Positions 35,785-44,063 of a stretch of DNA of 64,000 nucleotides are shown here, in pieces. The stretch spans positions 1 to 64,000 of the forward strand of contig WTGB01000155.1 of the NCBI GenBank assembly GCA_011523735.1, read 5' to 3'. The notes below the pieces were generated by a model, which saw only the letters and a program-made list of their open reading frames with translations, did not search any database and was not told where the DNA came from. This DNA comes from Chloroflexota bacterium (GTDB lineage Bacteria > Chloroflexota > Anaerolineae > Aggregatilineales > Phototrophicaceae). The stretch's first letter is position 1; each line of letters starts with the position of its first letter. Both the position numbers and the translations under genes were made by a program.

Positions 35785-37143
35785 TTACAGCACAGCCTTC
35801 AATACACGCAGCAGATCGGCATCCTGCTCCGGCAAGACCGTGCGCGGGTCTATCAATACGCGGCCGTCAGCGATGCGGGCGATCACCGGCGGTTGCCCTT
35901 GACGCAATTTCGCTCTTACGCCATCAGGCGCGTCGCAATCAATCGCCAGCAGAGCCGTCGACAATACGGCGCCGGGCAAGCTGCCGCCACCGATCGTTGA
36001 TTCGCCCGGCAATACTGTCCCGCCCACTTGAGCCGCCCAGGTCCCCGCCCGCGCTTCAATATCCGCCAAGGATTCAGCAATCATCTGCCAGACAGGAATC
36101 CGCTCGAGCGCTTCACCGCATCGATAATGCGCCAGGGTGGCAAGCAAAGCCGCGTAGGTCAGCTTGTCAACGCGCAGCGCCCGCGCCAGGGGATGGCGCT
36201 TCAACCGCGCGACCGCGTCCGCCTTGCCGACGATGATGCCCGCCTGCGGTCCCCCCAGCAGCTTGTCCCCACTGAAGCAGACCAGATCAAAGCCAGCCGC
36301 CACGCTTTCCTGAATCATAGGCTCGTGAGCTAAGCCGAAGGGGACCGTATCAATGAGTGTTCCGCTGCCCAAGTCGTCCACCGCCAACACCCCATGTTCT
36401 CGGGCCAGACTTGCCAACTCGCCAAGCGGGGGCTGTTCAACAAAGCCGACCTGCTTGAAATTTGAAGCGTGCACCCGCAAGAGCATCGCCGTCCGTTCAT
36501 TTAATGCCCCTGTGAAATCGGCTAGCCAGGTGCGATTGGTCGTCCCCACTTCAACCAGCCGCGCGCCGCTCTCTTGCATGATCGCCGGTATGCGGAAGCC
36601 GCCGCCAATCTCCACCAACTGCCCGCGCGATATGACGACCTCTTTATCCTTCGCCAAGGCGCTGAGAATCAGGACCAGCGCGGAAGCATTGTTATTGACA
36701 ACAAGAGCGTCTTCAGCGCCAGTAAGCTCGCGCAGCAGTTGACTCGCGTGCGTCAATCGGCTGCCGCGCCTGCCGCTCCCCAGGTCAAACTCCAGATTGT
36801 TATAGGCGCCCGCCGCCATTGTTATCGCAGCCTGCGCCGCGCCCGACAACAGGGCTCTACCCAGGTTCGTATGGATAATCACGCCCGTGCCATTAATCAC
36901 CGGAACCAGGCTCGGTTGCAGGGACTCTCGCAGGCGGTTCACAACTTGCGCAATCAAAATCTCCGCGGTCAGATCGATCGGTTGCGATTGCAAGATAGCC
37001 TGACGCGCCGCATCAGCGGTCGAGCGAATCGCATCCACCACCAAGTCGCGGCTGTACATCTCGATTAGGGGCTGTATTGGGCGCTGAGCAAGCAGGGCGT
37101 CAACCGAAGGCAAGCTTCGCAGCAATGCGTCCTTATCTTTCAT
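35785..37143 (-). CDS. selA: L-seryl-tRNA(Sec) selenium transferase
   Basis: A PLP enzyme that converts Ser-tRNA(Sec) to Sec-tRNA(Sec) with selenophosphate. At 452 residues it has family length. The N-terminal helical domain starts 'LLRSLPSVDALLAQ'. Canonical 'VINGTGVIIHTNLGRALLS' is followed by the PLP lysine, Lys294, in 'FSGDKLLGGPQAGIIVGK', aligned with the catalytic lysine of bacterial SelA. It overlaps the upstream membrane-protein gene by 11 bp. No selB, selD or tRNA-Sec is found in this window, so a working Sec pathway needs them elsewhere. Confidence 0.93.
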   Translation of the reverse strand: MKDKDALLRSLPSVDALLAQRPIQPLIEMYSRDLVVDAIRSTADAARQAILQSQPIDLTAEILIAQVVNRLRESLQPSLVPVINGTGVIIHTNLGRALLSGAAQAAITMAAGAYNNLEFDLGSGRRGSRLTHASQLLRELTGAEDALVVNNNASALVLILSALAKDKEVVISRGQLVEIGGGFRIPAIMQESGARLVEVGTTNRTWLADFTGALNERTAMLLRVHASNFKQVGFVEQPPLGELASLAREHGVLAVDDLGSGTLIDTVPFGLAHEPMIQESVAAGFDLVCFSGDKLLGGPQAGIIVGKADAVARLKRHPLARALRVDKLTYAALLATLAHYRCGEALERIPVWQMIAESLADIEARAGTWAAQVGGTVLPGESTIGGGSLPGAVLSTALLAIDCDAPDGVRAKLRQGQPPVIARIADGRVLIDPRTVLPEQDADLLRVLKAVL

Positions 37144-37582
37144 GCACTAACTCGCGGTTACGCAAGAAGACTTCCACCACCAAAAACAGCAAGATCAGAA
37201 TAAAGACAATTGGCAGTGACAGATACCGGGGAATCATCAGCCAGGCGCAGGTCACTACGATGATGCCAACCCATACGCTGCGGCGGACCACAACGCCCAT
37301 GAGCGGCGCATCCTCCTGCCCCTTCGCCAACCGTTGACTAAGCCAGCGAACAATTGGGATCGCCGTTCCGGTCACTGCAATCTGCAACAAAATAAAAAAG
37401 AGCCAGATCTCCCCGCCGATTCGGGGCCTCGTCGTCATCACCAAGTATGCCAACCCACCCCAGCCGCTGATGAACATGATCAGCGACGCCAGCAACACGC
37501 CACGCTGCTCGCCCACCGGATTCTCGCCCGACCACAGAGACGAACTGCGACCATTTACCTCGCCAGACCGATTGGCTATCAT
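37133..37582 (-). CDS. Small membrane protein upstream of selA
   Basis: A 149-residue protein with four hydrophobic helices at roughly residues 25-45, 55-75, 95-115 and 118-140, grouped in two pairs. No family recognised. The ATG at 37582 is preceded by GAGGTG at good spacing; GTG nine bases upstream is an alternative. Its end overlaps selA by 11 bp, so translation is likely coupled. The hydrophilic N-terminus and charged end ('EVFLRNRELVHER') suggest cytoplasmic ends. Confidence 0.65.
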   Translation of the reverse strand: MIANRSGEVNGRSSSLWSGENPVGEQRGVLLASLIMFISGWGGLAYLVMTTRPRIGGEIWLFFILLQIAVTGTAIPIVRWLSQRLAKGQEDAPLMGVVVRRSVWVGIIVVTCAWLMIPRYLSLPIVFILILLFLVVEVFLRNRELVHER

Positions 37583-37682
37583 CACTTTCACCTCGTCAGG
37601 CGCATTGTATTACGATTTCTATACACAGTTATGCCATCCAGAGACATTAAGAATCCCGCTAGCCGCTGCTGCCTCGCGCGCC

Positions 37683-38978
37683 TTATGACAATCCTTCAAG
37701 CAGCGCTTGAGTATCGCGAGAAGGCCTAACACCCAGATTGCGCTTGAGCAGCCGCTCGAGTACAGCGTAATGCTCCCAGGCATCGGCATTGCGGCCGAGG
37801 TTGATATACATCTGCATCGCCCCGCGGTGAATATCTTCGCGCTGCGGCAATTCCCTGAGCGCGCGCGTATAGAAACCCAGCGCTTCATCCCAGGCTTGCT
37901 CAGCCGCCCTCAGCCGCGCCAGGCCATTCAAGGCTTCGCCATACATCGCCTGCAAATGCTTGCGCCGCGCCACGATCCAAGGCAACTTCAAGGGATACAA
38001 AAACGGCGCCTTGTAGATTTCGATAGCCTGGCTATACAGGGTTTGCCGCTCCCGTTCATCAGTGGACAGCAGCGCGCTCTCCATCGCCCCTTCGAAATCA
38101 GCAACATCATAATGTCGAATGACTTTGTCGCTCGGCACATAGAAGCCGGTTGAATAATTGGTCAACTCATAATTCTTGTCATCTTCCACGTTCATCGATA
38201 TGCGCTCGGTAATCTTCCGCTTGGTGACATGAAAGACATTGGTCGCATCTCTGACCGAAAGCTTGGGCCAGAAAATCTCGAAGATTTGGTCGCGCGTCAC
38301 CAAGGGATTATCCATGAAATAGAAGAACAAGTTCCGCGGCAAAGCGCCGTCCCAGCTTCTAATCTCTCGTCCATTGGAGACAGCGTGCCCTCGACCAAAG
38401 GCATATACTTCAAGCTGCGGCTTCAACGCGACTTCTTTGGTGAACAAGAGATTGTTGCTGCGGTGCTCTGTACCCATCACCGCAACCTCGTCGCGGTTGA
38501 CCCATTGGATCCAGGGATCATAGGTCAAGAGCCGCGAATTCACTACCAGTTGAGAATTGTCGCTAAGATTCTCCACCAAGGCGGTGATAAACTGCCGAAA
38601 CTCCGCGTCCGGATTCACGCGATCCAACTCATCAAGATATAGAATGACGCGGTCATCGCTGAGACGAGCCATGTCCGCCGCCAAAGCCGCGCCTGCTTCC
38701 GCCGGTTCGCCATTCCGCAACGCGCTCGCAAGCTGCCCGCCAAAGTCCGGCTCAACAAGCCGTATCTCTTCCAGCAGGTCCCTCACCCAGGTCAAAACGC
38801 CTGCGCCGCCCGCAGGAATTCGATAATAGAGCAGTCTTTGTGATGATCCGTTCATGAAGTAACTTAGAAAGACATTTCGATAGTTCGCCCAAGGGTAGAG
38901 AAGTACGACCTTCTTCCCGGCAGAACTCTCCATAAACGAATCTAAGGAAACATTCGTAATTTCTTGCGACAACATCAT
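37683..38978 (-). CDS. BTAD-domain regulator with a P-loop-less AAA-like N-terminus
   Basis: A 431-residue protein. The C-terminal part is a bacterial transcriptional activation domain (helical, TPR-like) ending 'LKRNLGVRPSRDTQALLEGL'. It is preceded by an OmpR/SARP-like winged helix (about residues 190-265, 'ITRDQIFEIFWPKLS'-like region). The N-terminal 180 residues resemble the core of STAND/AAA ATPases, with a Walker B-like 'VILYLDELDRVNPDAEF' and a sensor-like 'QLVVNSRLLTYDPW'. No Walker A is seen. BTAD/SARP proteins regulate transcription, and here nucleotide binding is probably lost. AAAGG lies before the ATG. Target unknown. Confidence 0.75.
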   Translation of the reverse strand: MMLSQEITNVSLDSFMESSAGKKVVLLYPWANYRNVFLSYFMNGSSQRLLYYRIPAGGAGVLTWVRDLLEEIRLVEPDFGGQLASALRNGEPAEAGAALAADMARLSDDRVILYLDELDRVNPDAEFRQFITALVENLSDNSQLVVNSRLLTYDPWIQWVNRDEVAVMGTEHRSNNLLFTKEVALKPQLEVYAFGRGHAVSNGREIRSWDGALPRNLFFYFMDNPLVTRDQIFEIFWPKLSVRDATNVFHVTKRKITERISMNVEDDKNYELTNYSTGFYVPSDKVIRHYDVADFEGAMESALLSTDERERQTLYSQAIEIYKAPFLYPLKLPWIVARRKHLQAMYGEALNGLARLRAAEQAWDEALGFYTRALRELPQREDIHRGAMQMYINLGRNADAWEHYAVLERLLKRNLGVRPSRDTQALLEGLS

Positions 38979-39162
38979 GCGACCTTTCGACAGCTTTCAG
39001 GAGGCAGCGAAACGATCTCCGACGCTGAACTTCAATACAACGCTAAACGACATTATGATATTCTATAACGAATTGCTTAGTCAAGAATGCCAATTAAAGG
39101 GAATAGTGAGAATTGTGGAATATCCCCCTATTGCAACTCCAATATGAGGGATTTACCACTCC

Positions 39163-39687
39163 CTAACTTTCTTCGATAGTGACAGACACAATGTGGTCCG
39201 CGGCGATCCTAGGATCCGGACGCTGCGGATCAATGCGCTGCAAGGAATTCAGCACCTTCATACTGTCAGCATCGGCAACCCGCCCGAACACGGCGTGACG
39301 CCCATCGAGGTGGGGCGTCGGCAGGAACGTGATGAAGAACTGCGATCCATTCGTGTTGGGACCCGCGTTCGCCATGCTCAGCGTCCCCGGTGCCTCATGC
39401 CGGATGCGCAGCGCCGCCGGCTCATCATCCCAGCGATAGCCGGGTCCGCCCCGCCCGCTGCCGGTGGGGTCGCCGCCCTGCGCCATGAATCCCTCCAGCA
39501 CGCGGTGGAAGATGACGCTGTCGTAGAAGCCGTCGCGGGCCAGGAAGACAAAATTGTTCACCGTGATCGGCGCGCGGTCGGCGAACAGGTCAATCGTGAT
39601 CGCGCCCTTGCTCGTGTTCATCACGGCGCGATAGGTCTTCTTGGGGTCAATCTGCATGGCGGGTGGGCTGGCGTATTGCTTGGGCAT
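39163..39687 (-). CDS. Cyclophilin-type peptidyl-prolyl isomerase
   Basis: A 174-residue cyclophilin. Active-site features are visible: '[19 protein letters not shown]', '[19 protein letters not shown]' and '[11 protein letters not shown]'. It catalyses cis-trans isomerisation of prolyl bonds during folding. No signal peptide is present, so it is cytoplasmic. AGGAG precedes the ATG at good spacing. Monocistronic, on the opposite strand to the toxin-antitoxin-like pair that follows. Confidence 0.93.
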   Translation of the reverse strand: MPKQYASPPAMQIDPKKTYRAVMNTSKGAITIDLFADRAPITVNNFVFLARDGFYDSVIFHRVLEGFMAQGGDPTGSGRGGPGYRWDDEPAALRIRHEAPGTLSMANAGPNTNGSQFFITFLPTPHLDGRHAVFGRVADADSMKVLNSLQRIDPQRPDPRIAADHIVSVTIEES

Positions 39688-39788
39688 GTGGTAGCTCCTG
39701 TAGGGTTGGGTTGGCCAGAAGTTTGGAGAGTATCAGACTCAGGCTACAAGTAACAGGTTGAGTGCTTAACCACCAGTAAGCCCTCCAA

Positions 39789-39817
39789 TTGGCAATCGGC
39801 TCCGGTCATACTATAAT
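39789..39817 (+). promoter_or_regulatory. Near-consensus promoter of the ImmA-DUF4411 pair
   Basis: TTGGCA (39789-39794), a 17-bp spacer and TATAAT (39812-39817) make one of the best sigma70-type promoters in the window. It lies 28 bp before the ATG at 39845. GACAGGTAAGAG provides a ribosome binding site. Confidence 0.7.
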
Positions 39818-39844
39818 TTCGTTCAGAACGACAGGTAAGAGATC

Positions 39845-41047
39845 ATGGTTGCGGTAAACCCGAACATTCTCATATGGGCGCGCGAAACCGCTGCTCTTGA
39901 TCTAGAGGAAGCAGCGAGAAAACTCGGATTTCGAGATTCTAAGAAGCGCACTGCGGTCGAAAAACTCGTAAGTTTGGAGGGCGGCAATTCCGAGCCCACC
40001 GTGCCACAACTCTACAAGATGTCCAGAGCATATTATCAGCCCTATCTTGTTTTCTACTTGAGTATGCCGCCGGCCGACATGGATCGAGGAGAAGACTTTA
40101 GAACAGTTCAGCAAAGGTCAACAAACCATAAGGGCAATGCCCATTTGAAACTGTTGATGCGCGACATCAAGGTTGCTCAGAATCTGATAAGAGACGCACT
40201 CGAAGAAGATCAAGTCGAAACACTGCCTTTCGTAAACTCTGCTTCGCTGTCTTCGGGAGTAATGACATTGGCTAAAACAATAAGCGAAGCTCTGGATTTC
40301 GATCTTTCAGCGTTTCGACAGCCAGCTTCTTATCGTAAGGCATTTGCATACTTGCGTGAACGTATTGAACGCAAGCGGATTTTTGTTCTGCTGCTGAGCG
40401 ATCTGGGCAGCCATCACACCACAATACCGGTCAAGGTGTTTCGAGGTTTCATCTTTTCGGATGATCTTGCGCCGTTCATAGTTCTCAATCGACAAGATGC
40501 CGACTCCGCATGGAGCTTCACGGCCTTGCATGAGGTCGTGCATCTTTGGCTGGGTTCAAGTGGTATTTCGGGCCAATGGGGAAACCATGGAATCGAGAAA
40601 TTCTGTAATCAGGTGGCTGGCGAAATCCTGTTTCCGCTTCAAGAACGAATCAACATAGAACTGGATACGGCACAGGGCATTGACCACTTGGTTGGACAAA
40701 TCGGCACTATTGCCAAGAGCAGAAATCTTAGCAGGCCAATGGTTGCCTATTCCTTGTTTTTGGCTGGGAAAATCAAAGAACCGACTTGGCGAGACTTTAA
40801 CACGAGATATGAAGCGGGTAGGGCAGTGGAATCTGAGCGCTCCAATAGCGAAAAAAGTCTCAAGAATGGTGGACCCAGTTACTACACCGTACGCCGGCAC
40901 CAACTTGGCAATGCACTATTAAAAGTGACAAAGCAATTTGTAGATTCTGGCCAATTGCAGCCTACCAAGGCAGCCTTAGTCCTACGCGTCAAACCGTTGA
41001 ACGTATCACGCTTGCTGAATCCAACTACCGCTCAGGCAACTGGCTAA
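39845..41047 (+). CDS. HTH-ImmA/IrrE metallopeptidase-like protein
   Basis: A 400-residue protein. The N-terminus resembles an XRE-type helix-turn-helix ('WARETAALDLEEAARKLGF' and 'EPTVPQLYKMSRAYYQPY'). The C-terminal part is an ImmA/IrrE domain with the zinc motif His229-Glu230-x2-His233 in 'FTALHEVVHLWLG'. ImmA cleaves repressors in ICEBs1, and IrrE/DdrO acts in the Deinococcus damage response. Related proteins occur as partners of DUF4411 genes. The next gene starts in the TAATG overlap of this stop. The region is visibly AT-richer than its neighbours, which suggests transfer. It may be an antitoxin or regulator. Confidence 0.85.
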   Translation: MVAVNPNILIWARETAALDLEEAARKLGFRDSKKRTAVEKLVSLEGGNSEPTVPQLYKMSRAYYQPYLVFYLSMPPADMDRGEDFRTVQQRSTNHKGNAHLKLLMRDIKVAQNLIRDALEEDQVETLPFVNSASLSSGVMTLAKTISEALDFDLSAFRQPASYRKAFAYLRERIERKRIFVLLLSDLGSHHTTIPVKVFRGFIFSDDLAPFIVLNRQDADSAWSFTALHEVVHLWLGSSGISGQWGNHGIEKFCNQVAGEILFPLQERINIELDTAQGIDHLVGQIGTIAKSRNLSRPMVAYSLFLAGKIKEPTWRDFNTRYEAGRAVESERSNSEKSLKNGGPSYYTVRRHQLGNALLKVTKQFVDSGQLQPTKAALVLRVKPLNVSRLLNPTTAQATG

Positions 41048-41562
41048 TGCAATATCTTTTGGACGCCAATGTTCTGATAACGGCTAACAACCAATACTAC
41101 GAGATAGATCGTATACCACACTTCTGGGACTGGATTGCCAAACACGCTTCACTTGACATAATCAAATTACCCGAAGAAATGATGCGAGAAATCACTCCCG
41201 ACAAACAGTACAACACGTTTCTTGATTGGCTAGCAAACAACAGAATCGCGTTAACCCTGAATCGAGAGCAAATCCAGCCATACTTGAACACTGTATTTCA
41301 GCGTGGATACGGAATCAGTCAAACGAACCAAGCAACAGCAGGGTTTACTGAATCCAATGCGAATGACGCAGTTCTGATCGCTTATGCGCTGGCAGAAAGC
41401 GCGAACCGAAAAGTTGTTACTTTAGAAAGCGTACAGGAAACTGGCGACCAGTTGCCTATTCCAAGAAGACGGAAAATTCCATTGGTTTGCCGGCAGTTGG
41501 GAGTTGAATGCATAGACACCTTCGACCTGATTCGCGAGTTAGACTTCAGGATCAGAAAGTAG
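41047..41562 (+). CDS. DUF4411 (PIN-like) probable toxin
   Basis: A 171-residue DUF4411-type protein. It opens 'YLLDANVLITANNQYY', as PIN-domain RNases do (Asp6), and has a second acidic patch in 'ESNANDAVLIAYALAES', so a PIN-like metal site is plausible. DUF4411 genes usually pair with XRE/ImmA genes, and a toxin role is inferred from that. It overlaps the ImmA gene by one base (TAATG), so it is translationally coupled. The molecular target is unknown. Confidence 0.78.
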   Translation: MQYLLDANVLITANNQYYEIDRIPHFWDWIAKHASLDIIKLPEEMMREITPDKQYNTFLDWLANNRIALTLNREQIQPYLNTVFQRGYGISQTNQATAGFTESNANDAVLIAYALAESANRKVVTLESVQETGDQLPIPRRRKIPLVCRQLGVECIDTFDLIRELDFRIRK

Positions 41563-41643
41563 TTGCAAAGCAACGCTCCTGTTTGTGACTCGCGTCTATG
41601 AATATACAGGTATGACCAGATTCGCCTTAGGATACCCCACCCC

Positions 41644-44055
41644 ATGCCACAAATAGCCGAACTCTTCCACACCATGACCTACGGACCCGCGCCCGAATCC
41701 GACGCCGCCGCCATCGCCTGGCTCGAATCCCATAACCGCCACTTCGACCTCTTCATCAACAACCAGTGGACGCCCCCGGTGGCCGGCAACACGCTGACGG
41801 TCTCCAACCCCGCCCGCGGCGAAACCCTGGCGCAAGTCGCCGATGCGGCAGCAGCCGACATCGACGCCGCTGTAGTCGCCGCTCGCAGCGCCTACGAGAC
41901 CTGGTCCGTCCTCAGCCCCCATCAGCGAGCCCGCCACCTCTACGCCATCGCCCGCAACATCCAGAAACACGCCCGCCTGCTCGCCGTCGTGGAAAGCCTC
42001 GATAACGGCAAGCCCATCCGCGAGTCCCGCGATATCGATGTGCCTTTGGTCGCCCGCCACTTCTACCATCACGCCGGCTGGGCGCAGTTGCTCGATACCG
42101 AGCTGCGTGACTATCAGCCGCTCGGCGTGGTCGGGCAGGTGATCCCCTGGAACTTCCCGCTCCTGATGCTGGCTTGGAAGATCGCCCCCGCCCTCGCGGC
42201 AGGCAACACGGTCGTCATCAAACCCGCGCCCTACACTCCGCTTTCCGCTCTGCTCTTCGCCGAGATCATCGCCGAAGCAGGCATCCCGCCGGGCGTCGTC
42301 AACATCGTCACTGGCGGCGATGAGGCGGGCGCAGCGCTGGTGGCTCATGACGATCTGGACAAAATCGCCTTCACCGGCTCGACCGCTGTTGGGCGCATCA
42401 TCCGCCGCGCCACCGCTGGCAAGGGTATCAAGCTGACCCTAGAACTGGGCGGCAAGTCGCCCTTCATCGTCTATGATGACGCCGACCTGGATGGCGCGAT
42501 CGAAGGTTTGGTCGATGCCATCTTCTTCAATCAAGGCGAGGTCTGCTGCGCTGGCTCGCGCTTGCTGGTGCAGGAGAATATCGCCGACACCTTCCTGGAA
42601 CGCTTGAAGACGCGCATGTCTCGCCTGCGCCTGGGCGATGCCCTCGACAAAGGCATCGATATCGGCTCCGTCATTGATCCCGTGCAATATGAGGCGATTG
42701 ACAAGTGGGTGCAACGCGGCATCAGTGAAGGCGCTGATGTTTATCAGCCGGCCGTCGATCTGCCGCCAGAAGGCTGCTTCTATCCGCCCACCCTGCTGAC
42801 CAATCTGGAAGCATCGGCCGCCGTCGCCCAGCAAGAGATCTTCGGTCCCGTCCTGGTGGCGATGAGCTTCCGCAGTCCGAGCGAAGCGGTCGAGCTGGCG
42901 AACAATACGCGCTACGGACTGGCCGCCTCGATCTGGAGCGAGAACATCAGCCTGGCGCTGGAAACCGCGCGAAAGGTCAAAGCCGGCAGCATCTGGATCA
43001 ATAGCACCAACCTCTTTGATGCCGCGGCCGGCTTCGGCGGCTATCGTGAAAGCGGCTTTGGGCGGGAAGGCGGCAAGGAAGGGCTCTACGCCTATCTGCG
43101 TCCGAAATGGCAGACCCGCACCAAGCCGAATCTCGGCGACGCGCCACCTGACTGGGGCGCGCAAGTCCCGCCTGCGCCAGTTGCTCTTGGCGGCGAGCGA
43201 CATCACGCGAGCATTGACCGCACGGCGAAGCTCTACATCGGCGGGGCGCAGACTCGCCCCGATGGCAATTACACCATGCCGGTGCTTTCGCCCTCCGGTG
43301 TTCTTGCGGGCCAAGCCGGAGACGGCAATCGCAAAGATCTGCGCAACGCCGTCGAAGCCGCCCATAGAGCCAAGAACTGGGCATATTATGCGCCTCACAA
43401 TCGCGCCCAGATACTCTATTACATCGCTGAGAATCTGGCCGCGCGGCAGGACGAATTCGCCGAGCGCATCGCAGCGATGACCGACGCGCCGCTTGCTGAG
43501 GCAGGCCGTGAAGTCGCTGTCTCCATCGAGCGCCTCTTCCACTGGGCTGCCTTCGCCGATAAGTCCGGCGGGACGGTGCAGGAGACGACCTTCCGCGGTC
43601 TGGTCGCCGCCATTCACGAACCGGTCGGCGTCATCGGCATCGCCTGCCCGGACGAGCCGCCCCTGCTGGCTTTCGTCTCGCTGGTCGCCGCCGCCATCTC
43701 GCGGGGCAACACCGTCGTCTGCCTGCCCTCGCCCATATACCCGCTCAGCGCGACCGATCTCTATCAGGTCTTTGATACGTCTGACTTGCCCGCCGGCGTG
43801 GTCAACATCATCACCGGCAACCGCGACAACCTGGTCAAGACCCTGGTCGAGCATGACGATGTCGACAGCCTCTGGTACTTCGGCGACGCCGAGGGCAGCC
43901 GTCAAGTCGAGGCTCGCTCCGCCCACAACATCAAGCGCACCTGGGTCAGCTATGGCGCCTCGCGCGATTGGCATGATCCCGTACAGGGGACCGGCGCCGA
44001 GTTCCTCCACGAGTCGATCCAGGTCAAGAACATCTGGGTGCCGACGGGCGCCTGA
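41644..44055 (+). CDS. Two-domain aldehyde dehydrogenase (ALDH16 type)
   Basis: An 803-residue fusion of two aldehyde dehydrogenase folds. The N-terminal domain (about 1-510) is complete: general base Glu267 in 'LELGGKSPF' and the nucleophile Cys301 or Cys302 in 'NQGEVCCAGSR', plus 'GFGGYRESGFGREGG' near its end. The second domain (about 520-803) keeps 'VGVIGIACPDEPPLLAF' and a Rossmann-like core, but no catalytic Cys/Glu pair is visible. This matches ALDH16, in which the second domain is structural and completes the dimer. NAD(P)+-dependent aldehyde oxidation is expected; substrate unknown. The GC content jumps at its start, marking the end of the AT-richer toxin-antitoxin island. Confidence 0.87.
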   Translation: MPQIAELFHTMTYGPAPESDAAAIAWLESHNRHFDLFINNQWTPPVAGNTLTVSNPARGETLAQVADAAAADIDAAVVAARSAYETWSVLSPHQRARHLYAIARNIQKHARLLAVVESLDNGKPIRESRDIDVPLVARHFYHHAGWAQLLDTELRDYQPLGVVGQVIPWNFPLLMLAWKIAPALAAGNTVVIKPAPYTPLSALLFAEIIAEAGIPPGVVNIVTGGDEAGAALVAHDDLDKIAFTGSTAVGRIIRRATAGKGIKLTLELGGKSPFIVYDDADLDGAIEGLVDAIFFNQGEVCCAGSRLLVQENIADTFLERLKTRMSRLRLGDALDKGIDIGSVIDPVQYEAIDKWVQRGISEGADVYQPAVDLPPEGCFYPPTLLTNLEASAAVAQQEIFGPVLVAMSFRSPSEAVELANNTRYGLAASIWSENISLALETARKVKAGSIWINSTNLFDAAAGFGGYRESGFGREGGKEGLYAYLRPKWQTRTKPNLGDAPPDWGAQVPPAPVALGGERHHASIDRTAKLYIGGAQTRPDGNYTMPVLSPSGVLAGQAGDGNRKDLRNAVEAAHRAKNWAYYAPHNRAQILYYIAENLAARQDEFAERIAAMTDAPLAEAGREVAVSIERLFHWAAFADKSGGTVQETTFRGLVAAIHEPVGVIGIACPDEPPLLAFVSLVAAAISRGNTVVCLPSPIYPLSATDLYQVFDTSDLPAGVVNIITGNRDNLVKTLVEHDDVDSLWYFGDAEGSRQVEARSAHNIKRTWVSYGASRDWHDPVQGTGAEFLHESIQVKNIWVPTGA

Positions 44056-44063
44056 CCCCCACC

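Noticed and set aside
42439-44010. Open frame of 523 codons antisense to the ALDH16 gene
   Set aside because: It mirrors the codon structure of the dehydrogenase on the other strand, has no ribosome binding site and no recognisable domain.
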